A stretch of 64,000 bases of DNA from Glycomyces tritici. GTDB taxonomy: Bacteria; Actinomycetota; Actinomycetes; Mycobacteriales; Micromonosporaceae. The position numbers and the translations under genes were made by a program. The stretch covers positions 495,762 to 559,761 of the forward strand of contig NZ_JAUEMJ010000001.1 in NCBI RefSeq assembly GCF_030403505.1, given 5' to 3'. Shown one piece after another: positions 33,946 to 42,621 of the stretch. Position 1 is the first letter of the stretch. Each line of letters opens with the position of its first letter. Below the pieces are notes generated by a model, which was not told the origin of the DNA, made no database searches, and worked only from the letters and a program-made list of their open reading frames with translations.

Positions 33946-36159
33946 GTGTCCGCTGCCATCACTCCGGCCGTCAAGTTCGAGCAGCAACGCCTCGACGAGC
34001 TGTACGCCCGCCTCGACCGGCTCCGCGAGGAGGCCGCCGAGCGGCTCGGCGAGTCGCGGCGCAAGCACGTGGAGAACGACCAGGAGCGCTCGCAGCGCGA
34101 CGCCGAGACCCACCTGTACCGCCAGCGCATCGCCCAGCTCGACGCCGTCGAGGAGGGCCTGTGCTTCGGACGGCTCGACTACCTCGCCTCTGACGTGCCG
34201 ATGTACTTGGGCCGCATCGGGATCCACGCCGAGGGCGGCGAGCAGCTGCTCGTCGACTGGCGTTCCGAGGCCGGCCGCCGGTTCTACCTCGCAACCGCCG
34301 CCTCCCCGGCCGGGGTGCGCCGCAGGCGCCACCTCCACACCAAGGGCCGGCGCCTGCGCTCGGTGAACGACGAGGTCCTGGACCTGGACGCCGCGGGCGA
34401 GTCCAGCTCGACCATCGGCTCCGAAGGGGCGCTCATGGCCGCGCTCGACGCGGCCCGCACCGGCACGATGCAGGACATCGTGGCCACGATCCAGGCCGAG
34501 CAGGACCGGATCATCCGCGCGCCCCTGGAGGGCGTCATGATCGTCGACGGCGCGCCGGGCACCGGCAAGACCGCCGTGGCCCTCCACCGCGCCGCCTACC
34601 TGCTGTACGAGCACCGCGAGCGGCTCAAGCGCCAGGGCGTGCTCATCATCGGCCCCGGCAAGCAGTTCCTGCGCTACATCTCCGAGGTCCTGCCGGGCCT
34701 GGCCGAGTCGGACGTGCTGCTGCGCACGCCCGCGCAGCTGTTCCCCGGGGTCGTCGCCGACCGCCCCGAGACGGAGGCGGTCGCCGCGATCAAGGGCCGG
34801 GCCGTGATGGCCGGCGTCATCGCCAGCGCGGTCGCCGACCGCCAGGTGGTGCCGCGCGAGCCCGTGCCCGTCGACTTCGAGGGCCACGAGCTGTACCTGC
34901 GGCCCGAGAAGATCACGGCGGCCCGGGACGCGGCGCGCGAGACGGGCCTGCCGCACAACGAGGCCCGCGAGACCTTCCACAAGCGGGTGATCGCCGACCT
35001 CGCGACCCAGTACGCGGACATCATCGGCGAGGACCCGCTGGGCGGGGAGAACCTGCTGGGCCTGGCCGACCGGGCGCAGTTCGCGGTCGAGATCGCCTCC
35101 GACGCGGTGATCCGCGGCCAGATCGAGGTGCTGTGGCCGCAGCTCTCGGCGCGGGAGCTGCTGGAGGACCTGTTCTCGTCCCGGGAGCTCATCGCCTCGG
35201 CGGCGGCCGTGCTGAAGAAGGAGGAGCGGGCGCTGCTCCTGCGCAGGCCCGGCGGCTGGAGCGAGGCCGATGTGGCGCTGCTCGACGAGGCCGCGGAGCA
35301 CCTGGGCGAGATCGAGGCGCCCAAGCGCGCCGGCGAGCTGACCGCCGAGCAGATCGCGTACGCGCAGGACGTCCTGACGATCGCGGCCGGTTCGGCCTCG
35401 TTCGACTTCGAGGACGAGGAGTCCGAGATCCTGCAGGCCACCGACGTGATCGACGAGTTCTGGCTCGGCGAGCGGCAGGTGGACGACGTGTTCGTCTCCG
35501 TGGCGGAGCGGGCGGCGGCGGACCGGCGCTGGATCTTCGGGCACGTGATCGTCGACGAGGCCCAGGAACTGTCTCCCATGGAGTGGCGGGCGCTGCTGCG
35601 CCGGTGCGTGACGCGCTCGTTCACCATCGCCGGGGACCTCGCGCAGGCCGCGGGGCCGACGGCCCCGAGGAGCTGGGGCGAGGTGTTCGGCAGCTCCGGG
35701 CTCGCGTGGCGGGCCGAGCAGCTGACGGTCTCCTACCGGACCCCGGCCGAGATCATGGAGGTCGCGACCCGGGTGCTCGACGCGATCGACGTCGAGGCGG
35801 CCCGGCCGCGCTCGGTGCGCGAATCGGGGCACCGGCCGTGGCTGGAGATCGCCCAGGAGGATCTCGACACGCGGGTCGAGGAACTGGTCGCTGCAGAGAA
35901 GGCCGCGGTCGGCGACGGCAGCGTGGCGGTCGTGACGACCGCCGAGCGGGCGGCGGGACTCGCCGGCATCGCCGAGGCGTCCGTGCTCACGGTGAAGCAG
36001 GCCAAGGGACTCGAGTTCGACAGCGTGATCGTGGTCGATCCCGACGCGATCGCGGCCTCGGGCCTGCGGAACCTCTATGTGGCGCTCACGCGGGCGACGA
36101 AGCGGCTCGGCGTCGTGGCGCCCGACAAGCCTGTGTTCCCCGGCGCAGAGGTCCTGTAG
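33946..36159 (+). CDS. helD: HelD-type RNA polymerase-recycling helicase
   Basis: A 737-residue UvrD-like ATPase that in actinobacteria and bacilli binds stalled RNA polymerase and removes DNA and RNA. The N-terminal arm is an antiparallel coiled coil (about 8-70), expected to enter the secondary channel. The 1A domain has GAPGTGKTAVALHRAAYLLY (about 203) and domain 2 carries VIVDEAQELSPMEWRALLRR and YVALTRATKRLG. The GTG has GAGGAGAG eight bases upstream. Class II HelD proteins can give rifampicin tolerance; without a recognisable rifamycin-associated element this copy looks like the housekeeping type. Confidence 0.9.
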   Translation: MSAAITPAVKFEQQRLDELYARLDRLREEAAERLGESRRKHVENDQERSQRDAETHLYRQRIAQLDAVEEGLCFGRLDYLASDVPMYLGRIGIHAEGGEQLLVDWRSEAGRRFYLATAASPAGVRRRRHLHTKGRRLRSVNDEVLDLDAAGESSSTIGSEGALMAALDAARTGTMQDIVATIQAEQDRIIRAPLEGVMIVDGAPGTGKTAVALHRAAYLLYEHRERLKRQGVLIIGPGKQFLRYISEVLPGLAESDVLLRTPAQLFPGVVADRPETEAVAAIKGRAVMAGVIASAVADRQVVPREPVPVDFEGHELYLRPEKITAARDAARETGLPHNEARETFHKRVIADLATQYADIIGEDPLGGENLLGLADRAQFAVEIASDAVIRGQIEVLWPQLSARELLEDLFSSRELIASAAAVLKKEERALLLRRPGGWSEADVALLDEAAEHLGEIEAPKRAGELTAEQIAYAQDVLTIAAGSASFDFEDEESEILQATDVIDEFWLGERQVDDVFVSVAERAAADRRWIFGHVIVDEAQELSPMEWRALLRRCVTRSFTIAGDLAQAAGPTAPRSWGEVFGSSGLAWRAEQLTVSYRTPAEIMEVATRVLDAIDVEAARPRSVRESGHRPWLEIAQEDLDTRVEELVAAEKAAVGDGSVAVVTTAERAAGLAGIAEASVLTVKQAKGLEFDSVIVVDPDAIAASGLRNLYVALTRATKRLGVVAPDKPVFPGAEVL

Positions 36160-36182
36160 AAGTCGTAGCAAGCTCCTACACT
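36154..36182 (+). promoter_or_regulatory. Predicted promoter of the PASTA kinase gene
   Basis: TACACT (36177-36182) is a perfect TANNNT -10 box; CTGTAG (36154-36159) 17 bp upstream is a weak -35 that overlaps the helD stop codon. It predicts a leader of about 50 nt containing the 36204-36225 element. Confidence 0.55.
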
Positions 36183-36203
36183 GTTCACCAGGTGGAGGGA
36201 CAC

Positions 36204-36225
36204 GGCGCCCGCTTGCCGGCCGTTA
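36204..36225 (+). promoter_or_regulatory. Leader element shared with the gene at 48.99 kb
   Basis: A 22-bp sequence reading GGCGCCCGCTTGCCGGCCGT then TA, 17 bases before the kinase TTG. It matches 20 of 22 positions of the complement of 49059-49080, which sits in the leader of another gene in the same relative orientation. It may be an RNA or DNA control site, but no family is recognised. Confidence 0.4.
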
Positions 36226-36241
36226 ACGAGTGAGGTGCGGG

Positions 36242-38041
36242 TTGACAACGACGACAGGGGACTTGACCGGTGCGCGGGTCGACGGGCGCTACCGGCTCGA
36301 GCGGCTCATAGCGCGCGGCGGGATGGCCGACGTCTACGAGGCGCAGGACGAGCGCCTCGACCGCATCGTGGCGGTGAAGATCATCACGAACGCGGCGGTG
36401 GCCGGGTTCGACGTGAAGGCCTTCGCCGATGAGGCCAAGACCATCGCGAAGCTCTCGCACCCGAACGTGGTGGCCGTGTTCGACCAGGGCGTCCACGAGG
36501 GCCTGCCGTACGTCGTCATGGAGTACGTGCCGGGCACCACCTTGCGGGACCTGCTCAACCGGCGGCGGCGCCTGCGCATCGACGAGGCCGTGGAGCTGTG
36601 CGGCCAGGTCCTCGACGGGCTCCAGGCCGCGCACGACGCCGGGCTCGTGCACCGCGACATCAAGCCCGAGAACATCCTGCTCAAGAACGGCGGCCGGGGC
36701 GACCGCGTCAAAGTGGTGGACTTCGGCCTGGCCGAGGCGGTCCACGGCGACCGCGACACCGGCGGGCCGCTCGTGGCCACGGCCGCGTACGTCGCGCCCG
36801 AGCTGGTCAACGGCAGGCCCGCGACGACCGCGAGCGACGTCTACTCGACCGCGATCCTCCTGTACGAACTGCTGACCGGTGAGGTGCCGTTCGACGGCCC
36901 CGACTCGGGGAAGGTCGCGCGCCGGCACGTAGAAGAGGACGTGCCGACCCCGCAGCTGAAGGCCCCCGATGTGCCCGACGGCCTCGCCGAGCTCGTGACC
37001 ACCGCCGCCGCGCGGCGGCCCGGGGCGCGCCCGGTCGACGCCGGGGCGTTCCTGCGCCGGCTCCAGGCGGTCGACGTGCGGCCCCCGAAGGGCAGCACCG
37101 GGAAGGTCCCGCGCCCCACCCGGGTCGTGCAGACCACGATGGTCGTGGAGCCGCCCAAGACCAAGCGGTCGTGGAAGGCGCTGCTCACGCTCGGCCTCAT
37201 CGCGCTCCTGCTCGTCGGCGTCGCCGCGGCCGGGTGGTGGATCGGCATCGGCCGGTACACCGCGACCCCGTCGCTGCTGGACCAGACCCGGGAGTCCGTG
37301 GCCGCGTACGCCGAGGACGAGGGCTTCACGGTCGACCTCGTGGACGGCTACAGCGAGAGCGTCCCCGTCGGCGGGATCGTCTCGCAGGACCCGGGGGTGG
37401 GCGACCGCATCCGCCGCGGCGCCACCATCACCGTCGTCATCTCCCAAGGGCCCGAGCGGTACCAGGTGCCCAACCTCGCCGGAAGGACACAGGACGAGGC
37501 CACCGAGGAGCTCGCCGCGTTCAACGCCGAAGTCGAGGTCGAGCACGAGTACAGCGTCGACGCCAAGGCCGGCGAGGTCATCCGCACCGACCCGCCCGCG
37601 GGCCAGGAGGTCAAGTCCGGGACCCCGGTGACGCTCTTCGTCTCCGACGGCTTCCCGCCGAACGAGGTGCCGGACGTGGTGGGCCTGGCCGAGGCCGACG
37701 CCCGCGCTGCGATCGAGACCGAAGGGCTGCCGGTCGGCGAGGTCACCCGCCGCAGCAGCGACACCATCGCCGAGGGCCTGGTCATCGAGCAGGACCCGAG
37801 CCCGGAGACGCCGGTCGGGCCCGAGAACCCCGTGAACCTGGTCGTCAGCTCCGGCCCCGAGATGATCGAGGTCCCCGACGTCGTGGGCATGGACCTCGAC
37901 AAGGCGACCGAGGAGCTGGAAGCGCTCGGGTTCACCGTCAAGACCGCGCAGATCTGGTTCAGCGGCACGGTCTTCGACCAGTCGATCGACGGCGGCTCCG
38001 AGGCCGAGAAGGGCGCCGAGATCTGGCTCTGGGCCAACTAG
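36242..38041 (+). CDS. Ser/Thr protein kinase with four PASTA domains (PknB/StkP-like)
   Basis: A membrane kinase of about 599 residues. The kinase domain (about 10-275) has IARGGMADVYEAQD, VAVKIIT, LVHRDIKPENILLKNG, VVDFGLAEAVHG and VAPELVNG. A single helix follows at about 313-335 (ALLTLGLIALLLVGVAAAGW), then four extracellular PASTA repeats (about 337-599; GIVSQDPGVGDRIRRG, VPNLAGRTQDEATEEL, VPDVVGLAEADARAAI, VPDVVGMDLDKATEEL) that bind peptidoglycan fragments. Such kinases coordinate wall synthesis and growth. TTG at 36242 has GAGGTG upstream; a GTG at 36230 is the alternative. This copy lies away from the usual division cluster and may be a second PASTA kinase. Confidence 0.92.
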   Translation: MTTTTGDLTGARVDGRYRLERLIARGGMADVYEAQDERLDRIVAVKIITNAAVAGFDVKAFADEAKTIAKLSHPNVVAVFDQGVHEGLPYVVMEYVPGTTLRDLLNRRRRLRIDEAVELCGQVLDGLQAAHDAGLVHRDIKPENILLKNGGRGDRVKVVDFGLAEAVHGDRDTGGPLVATAAYVAPELVNGRPATTASDVYSTAILLYELLTGEVPFDGPDSGKVARRHVEEDVPTPQLKAPDVPDGLAELVTTAAARRPGARPVDAGAFLRRLQAVDVRPPKGSTGKVPRPTRVVQTTMVVEPPKTKRSWKALLTLGLIALLLVGVAAAGWWIGIGRYTATPSLLDQTRESVAAYAEDEGFTVDLVDGYSESVPVGGIVSQDPGVGDRIRRGATITVVISQGPERYQVPNLAGRTQDEATEELAAFNAEVEVEHEYSVDAKAGEVIRTDPPAGQEVKSGTPVTLFVSDGFPPNEVPDVVGLAEADARAAIETEGLPVGEVTRRSSDTIAEGLVIEQDPSPETPVGPENPVNLVVSSGPEMIEVPDVVGMDLDKATEELEALGFTVKTAQIWFSGTVFDQSIDGGSEAEKGAEIWLWAN

Positions 38042-38052
38042 CGGGCACGGAA

Positions 38053-38084
38053 AAGGGGGCGGACGCGATGGCGTCCGCCCCCTT
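38053..38084. terminator. Bidirectional terminator
   Basis: A perfect 14-bp stem (AAGGGGGCGGACGC and complement, GATG loop) flanked by A and T runs lies between the convergent PASTA kinase and pyrE genes. Confidence 0.85.
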
Positions 38085-38094
38085 CCTCAACGCT

Positions 38095-38634
38095 TCAGTT
38101 CGCTCCCGCGGCCTTCAGCTCGGTCATCGTGAACAGCGGCTGGATCTCCACGCCGACGTCGGCCAGGTTCTTCAACCCGCCCGACTCGCGGTCGATGACG
38201 CACAGGCCCCGCTCGACGATCCCGCCCCGGTTCCGCAGCTCCGCGACGGCGTCGAGCACGGCGCCGCCCGAAGTGACGACGTCCTCGACGATGAACAGCC
38301 GCCGGCCCTCGACCTCGCCGCCCTCGGCCAGACGGCACGTGCCGTACGTCTTGGCCTCCTTGCGGACGAACAGGGCCGGGAGGCCCGTCACCTGCGACAG
38401 GGCGGTCACGATCGGGATGCCCCCGAGTTCCAGGCCCGCCAGCGCGTCCACGCCGTGCGCGGGCACCAGGGGCGCCAGCGCCTCGGCGATGCGCCGCAGC
38501 AGGACCGGGTCGGACTCGAACAGGTACTTGTCGAAGTACTCGTGCGCGACCACACCGGACCGGAGGGTGAACTCCCCGGTCAGGTGCGAGCGGTTGAAGA
38601 TGTCGCGCGCGAGCTCGGCGTCACTGGTGGTCAT
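38095..38634 (-). CDS. pyrE: Orotate phosphoribosyltransferase
   Basis: Transfers phosphoribose from PRPP to orotate, making OMP for pyrimidine synthesis. The 179-residue protein has the PRPP-binding motif RLFIVEDVVTSGGAVLDA and the catalytic-loop region ALFVRKEAKTYGTCRLAEGG, with GLELGGIPIVTAL upstream. It is full length. It lies 26 bp from the PhyH-type dioxygenase gene on the same strand, so cotranscription is possible, but I know of no functional link. Confidence 0.93.
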   Translation of the reverse strand: MTTSDAELARDIFNRSHLTGEFTLRSGVVAHEYFDKYLFESDPVLLRRIAEALAPLVPAHGVDALAGLELGGIPIVTALSQVTGLPALFVRKEAKTYGTCRLAEGGEVEGRRLFIVEDVVTSGGAVLDAVAELRNRGGIVERGLCVIDRESGGLKNLADVGVEIQPLFTMTELKAAGAN

Positions 38635-38660
38635 GCGGTCAGCCTGCCACGTGCGGGCCC

Positions 38661-39539
38661 TTACGGGCGCAGCGCCGGGTAGTCCGGGTCGAGGAGGTCA
38701 CGCTCGGCCAGCCAGTTGTACAGCGGGGTCTCCTTCGGCCAGTGGCCCCAGCCGTGGTCGCCGGTGGCCATGTGGCCGCCGAGCATCTGCTGCTGCACCG
38801 GGTCGAGGTCGTTCCACCACGGCTCGTTGGGCAGGTGGTCGACGAGGTCGCGGGCGCGGATCCAGCGCGGCGTGAACCCGAAGAACGCGACCTTGCGGGT
38901 CAGGTCCGAGTAGTTGTCGCTGCGGGCGTGCCAGATGCGGCGGTCGAAGAACATGACGTCGCCGGCGTTGCCGGTGACCTCGATGGCCCCTTCGGGGTCG
39001 GGCCACTCGACGTCGCGGCGCGGCGGGCCGTCGATCGTGTTCCACAGGTGCGAGCCGGGGATGATCTTGGTGTTGCCCCGGCCCTCCTCGTTCAGGTCGC
39101 TGAAGAAGTAGGCGAGCTTGACCGACAGGCGCGGGCGGGGGTCGGTCTCGGTCTCGCGGTTCTGGCGGCCGCCGTCCTGGTGCCATTCGAAGCGGAACGG
39201 GCGCTTGCCGGAGATCGGCGGGTGCTTGTCCACGTGCGAGTGGTAGACGTGGAAGTTCCAGCCCAGGATCGACCACACGTAGTGGAAGGTCTTGGGGTGG
39301 TTGAGGAGGAACGCGAGCTCCGGGCAGGAGGTCACCGCGTCGAGGCGGTGCATCGCGCCTTCGGGGCTGAGCCGCCCCGCTTCCTTCTCCAGCTCGTAGA
39401 CGCGGTCCAGAGCGTCGGAGCAACGCTTGATCTCCTCGGCGTCGAGCGCGCCGCGGATCATCAGATAGCCGTCGCGATCGAAGGCTTCACGCTGCTCAGG
39501 GGTGAGAGCTGCGGCACCGACCGATGTCAATGCGGTCAT
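38661..39539 (-). CDS. Phytanoyl-CoA dioxygenase (PhyH) family enzyme
   Basis: A 292-residue Fe(II)/2-oxoglutarate-dependent dioxygenase. The iron-binding facial triad is visible as FEWHQDGG (HxD) and the distal His in DRRIWHARSDN; the 2-oxoglutarate-binding Arg follows at DLTRKVAFFGF. The overall layout resembles ectoine hydroxylase and other PhyH hydroxylases, but no ectABC genes are in the window, so the substrate is unknown. It is probably first gene of a unit with pyrE. The 209-bp gap upstream is AT-richer than average and presumably holds the promoter. Confidence 0.85.
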   Translation of the reverse strand: MTALTSVGAAALTPEQREAFDRDGYLMIRGALDAEEIKRCSDALDRVYELEKEAGRLSPEGAMHRLDAVTSCPELAFLLNHPKTFHYVWSILGWNFHVYHSHVDKHPPISGKRPFRFEWHQDGGRQNRETETDPRPRLSVKLAYFFSDLNEEGRGNTKIIPGSHLWNTIDGPPRRDVEWPDPEGAIEVTGNAGDVMFFDRRIWHARSDNYSDLTRKVAFFGFTPRWIRARDLVDHLPNEPWWNDLDPVQQQMLGGHMATGDHGWGHWPKETPLYNWLAERDLLDPDYPALRP

Positions 39540-39748
39540 CTCAATGCCTTTCCGGTTTCCAGGGGGATCTGTCGTCTAGCTAGACGCGCGTTCCGCCCTT
39601 CTCGGTTGCACCGCGGGAGTCGGAAAATCAGGCAAGATTCCCGCGGTGTTCATTACCGGAAAGCGTAGTTGCGATCACTTCAAGAGCGCTGGAGAAAGAC
39701 TCGAAGTCTCATGGGAAACCGTGAAACCAAGCGATTTCGGATGCTTTG

Positions 39749-41473
39749 TCACTCTCCGAATCGGTCGGTGATCCAGTCGAACCATCCCAAGTCGAGCGAG
39801 ATCCAGTTCCAGCTGAGCTGGTCGAGGTAGCTCATGCCGACCATGAACAGGAAGATCCCGGTCGCCAAGTGCGCCAGGCGCGCCGATTTGCGCTTGGCGT
39901 GCAGCCAGCGGCCCCAGAGGATGCCGCCGGCGACGCGGATCAGGAAGAACAGGCCCACGGCCACGGCCAGCACGAACAGGTAGCTGAAGACCTGGCTGCG
40001 GAGCGTGTCCATGCCCTGCTGGATCGCCCAGATCAGCCACATGATGAGCGAGAAGAGGCCGCCGATCACCGAGAGCTCGAAGCCCTTCGAGAGCGAGCCG
40101 GGCGGGCCGAGCAGCGGCGGCCGGTCGGCCTTGTCGAGCTCGCGCTCGCTCGGTTCCTCGGGGTCGGTGGAGAGTTTCAGGCGCGGCAGCGGGCCCCGGC
40201 CGGGGGGCGGCCCGGCGGAGCGGCCGGGCGAGTAGCCGTCAGGGCGCTCGTTCTGGCCGGGGACGCGGACGCGCCCGGCGACCGGCTTGTCCTGCGCCGG
40301 GCTCGGCGACGGGACGCCGGCCTCCATGACGCGCGTGCCGTCGGGCATGACGCGCGTGCCGTCGGACATCACACGGGTGCTGTCCGCGGCGGGAGTCACC
40401 TGCGTGGGTCCGGCGACCGGCGCGACCTGGGTGGGCGCGGCGGCCGGCGGGGACGGGCGGTCGAGGCGGCGGGTGGCGGCGGAGTCGATGGGCGCGCCGC
40501 CCACCGGCATCGAGTGCGGGCCGCCGGTGTGCTGGGTGCTCCAGTCGACGCCGAGGTCGGGAAGGTTCGCGCGGGAGACCACGGCGCACAGCTCGCCGAT
40601 CCAGCGCGGCAGCTCCTCGGTGCGCGGCCGGTTCTCCGGGTTGTCGTCCAGCGGCGCGGTCAGCAGCTCGCGCAGGCGCGGGTTCGACTCCAGGACCGGG
40701 TGCTTGCGCAGCCGCGCCCACGGGACCGACTGCTCCTGGCCGGGCGAGTCGGTGCGGGCGCTCGCACCGGTGACGAGGTAGAACGCGATGGACCCGAACC
40801 CGTGCACGTCGTAGGCCGGGCCTACGGTGCCCTGGTGGGCTTCGGGGCCGGCGGTCTCGCGGGTGTACGCGATGGTCGTCAGGTGCGCGGGCGTGTAGTA
40901 GCGGGCGCCGGTGAAGTCGATGACCTTCGCCGAGCCGTCGGGGCCGATGATCACGTTCGCGGGCTTGAGGTCCATGTGCAGCACCGGGTGCGCGCCGACA
41001 GGGGGGTGGTGCATCGCCTGCATGACCTCGGCGACGGACTTGAGGGTGCGGGCCGCGTCGACGCGGCCCAGCCGCCACTGCAGCAGCTGCCGCAGGTCGT
41101 GGCCGGGCAGGTACTCGAGGACCTGGAACGGCACCGGCTCGCCCTGCGGCGCCTGGCCGGGCGGGTGCGGCAGGCGGCCGTAGAAGGCGTCGATGCGGCG
41201 GCAGATGGCGCCCACGCCCCGGCCGTGGAGGTCCATGAGGACCGCGTCGCCCTTGTCCCAGGACCGGAACTGGTGCTCGCGGGTGTCGTGCGGGTTCAGG
41301 CGCAGGACCTTGACGCTCAGGGGCGCCGAGGCGACCCCGGCGGAGACGCGAACGGCCTGGTACACGTCGGCCTGCCCGCCCGAGCCGAGCAGGCCGGTCA
41401 GCCGGTAGCTCTGCTCAGACCCCGGCAGGGGATCGGCCGGGCCGCAGACGAGGTCGACGGTGGCGTTCGACAT
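39749..41473 (-). CDS. Degenerate membrane Ser/Thr kinase-like protein
   Basis: A 574-residue protein with an N-terminal kinase fold (about 20-290): YRLTGLLGSGGQADVYQAV, Lys in LSVKVLRL and catalytic loop VLHMDLKPANVIIG, where HRD is HMD. The metal-binding DFG is VIDFTGARY, and the activation segment lacks a normal APE. A Pro-rich linker contains three 18-bp repeats (TRVMSDG, TRVMPDG, TRVMEAG; about 40318-40380), and three helices near the C-terminus (LIMWLIWAIQQ, YLFVLAVAVGLFFLIR, LAHLATGIFLFMVG) end with an amphipathic tail. It may be weakly active or a pseudokinase. The gene upstream encodes a small two-helix protein, a possible partner. Confidence 0.8.
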   Translation of the reverse strand: MSNATVDLVCGPADPLPGSEQSYRLTGLLGSGGQADVYQAVRVSAGVASAPLSVKVLRLNPHDTREHQFRSWDKGDAVLMDLHGRGVGAICRRIDAFYGRLPHPPGQAPQGEPVPFQVLEYLPGHDLRQLLQWRLGRVDAARTLKSVAEVMQAMHHPPVGAHPVLHMDLKPANVIIGPDGSAKVIDFTGARYYTPAHLTTIAYTRETAGPEAHQGTVGPAYDVHGFGSIAFYLVTGASARTDSPGQEQSVPWARLRKHPVLESNPRLRELLTAPLDDNPENRPRTEELPRWIGELCAVVSRANLPDLGVDWSTQHTGGPHSMPVGGAPIDSAATRRLDRPSPPAAAPTQVAPVAGPTQVTPAADSTRVMSDGTRVMPDGTRVMEAGVPSPSPAQDKPVAGRVRVPGQNERPDGYSPGRSAGPPPGRGPLPRLKLSTDPEEPSERELDKADRPPLLGPPGSLSKGFELSVIGGLFSLIMWLIWAIQQGMDTLRSQVFSYLFVLAVAVGLFFLIRVAGGILWGRWLHAKRKSARLAHLATGIFLFMVGMSYLDQLSWNWISLDLGWFDWITDRFGE

Positions 41474-41598
41474 GAGTGGTCCTTCGCGCAGGGAGTTCCG
41501 AGCTCATAGCGTAACGCCCGGAATCCACCTCCGACGGCCCCCGGAGGCGGTGCTGTTCGCATCATCTCAGCTGACAACCCGCCGCGGGGGTCGGGAAC

Positions 41599-42027
41599 TC
41601 AGCGGCCCCCGCCCCAGGGGCTCCCGGCCTGCGGCGAGGAGGTCGGCGTGATGCCGCCGGCGGAGGGCTGGCCGTACGAGCTGGACGGCGGGGCCGGGGC
41701 CTGGCTCGACTGCATCGGCTCGAACACCCCGCCGGGCTGCGGCTGCGACGGGGCGGCGTTCGGGGCCTGAACGCGGTCGAATGCGCCGGTCGAGACGGTC
41801 GCGGCCTGGCCGCCGACACGGGAGAGCGACCACAGCGCGGGCGAGAGCGCGAGGGTGAGCACCCCGAAGCCGACGGCCCACAGCTCGACCGGCGCGGAGT
41901 CCTCCGCGAGGCCGGTCAGATCGATGTCGGCGATGTGCCACAGGAGCGAGGAGGTGAGGAAGAGCAGGGTGCCGACCAGGCCGATGGTCTGGAAGATCTG
42001 GAGGAGAACGCGAAAACCCTTGGACAT
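41599..42027 (-). CDS. Small two-helix membrane protein with Pro/Gln-rich tail
   Basis: A 142-residue protein I do not recognise. Two N-terminal helices (VLLQIFQTIGLVGTLLFLTS and ELWAVGFGVLTLALSPALW) are followed by a disordered Pro, Gln, Ser and Gly tail (PSQPQPGGVFEPMQSSQAPA). The tail composition resembles the linker of the degenerate kinase encoded 125 bp downstream on the same strand, and the two probably form an operon. The promoter must lie after the rpiB terminator at 42.1 kb. Confidence 0.65.
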   Translation of the reverse strand: MSKGFRVLLQIFQTIGLVGTLLFLTSSLLWHIADIDLTGLAEDSAPVELWAVGFGVLTLALSPALWSLSRVGGQAATVSTGAFDRVQAPNAAPSQPQPGGVFEPMQSSQAPAPPSSSYGQPSAGGITPTSSPQAGSPWGGGR

Positions 42028-42100
42028 GTGTCGACGCTACCAACATGCGTCCGATTACTCCAGATCCGCGGCGCCGAATCCTGGTTCCCGCCGACGGAAA

Positions 42101-42124
42101 AGGCCCGGGCGAACGCCCGGGCCT
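42101..42124 (-). terminator. rpiB terminator
   Basis: A perfect 10-bp stem (AGGCCCGGGC and complement, GAAC loop) lies 20 bp past the rpiB stop and is followed on the minus strand by TTTTCC. Confidence 0.8.
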
Positions 42125-42144
42125 CCCCTGTGGTCCGTTGCGGT

Positions 42145-42612
42145 CTAAGGCAGCTCGGGCAGCTCGTGGGTGGACTCCCACTCGGTGAGCATGTCGATGC
42201 GGCGCTGGTGGCGCTCGGCCCCGGAGAAGGGCTCGTCGACGAACGCGTCGGCGAAGCTCACGGCCTCGTCGAGCGAGTGCATGCGGCCGCCGATGGCGAC
42301 CACGTTCGCGTCGTTGTGCTGGCGGCCGAGCTTCGCGGTCTCCACGCTCCAGGCCAGGGCCGCACGGCAGCCCGGGACCTTGTTCGCGGCGATCTGCTCG
42401 CCGTTGCCGGAGCCGCCGACGACGATGCCCAGGCTGCCCTTGTCGGCGACCACCTGCGAGGCGGCGCTGAGGCAGAACGGCGGGTAGTCGTCCTCGGCGT
42501 CGTACTGGTGCGGGCCCACGTCGACGACCTCGAAGCCGCGACCGGCCAGGTGCTTCACCAGGTGGTCCTTGAGCTCAAGGCCCGCATGGTCGGAGGCGAG
42601 ATAAATGCGCAC
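42145..42612 (-). CDS. rpiB: Ribose-5-phosphate isomerase B
   Basis: Interconverts ribose-5-phosphate and ribulose-5-phosphate. The 155-residue protein matches RpiB: MRIYLASDHAGLELKDHLV, VVDVGPHQYDAEDDYP, the anion loop and active site GIVVGGSGNGEQIAANKVPG, and HNDANVVAIGGRM. It has the mycobacterial-type active site in which the usual Cys is absent and the Glu of GSGNGE should act as the base. The GTG start lies 9 bp after the stop of the DUF1015 gene, so the two form an operon. As I recall, rpiB also neighbours pepN in mycobacteria. Confidence 0.95.
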   Translation of the reverse strand: MRIYLASDHAGLELKDHLVKHLAGRGFEVVDVGPHQYDAEDDYPPFCLSAASQVVADKGSLGIVVGGSGNGEQIAANKVPGCRAALAWSVETAKLGRQHNDANVVAIGGRMHSLDEAVSFADAFVDEPFSGAERHQRRIDMLTEWESTHELPELP

Positions 42613-42621
42613 GATGGGACT

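Noticed and set aside
36181..36241. ydaO/c-di-AMP riboswitch in the PASTA kinase leader
   Set aside because: The leader is only about 50 nt and lacks the conserved ydaO core sequences; the 22-bp element does not match it.
38661..39539. Ectoine hydroxylase (EctD)
   Set aside because: The fold is right, but ectABC are absent and the EctD signature could not be confirmed, so only the PhyH family is called.
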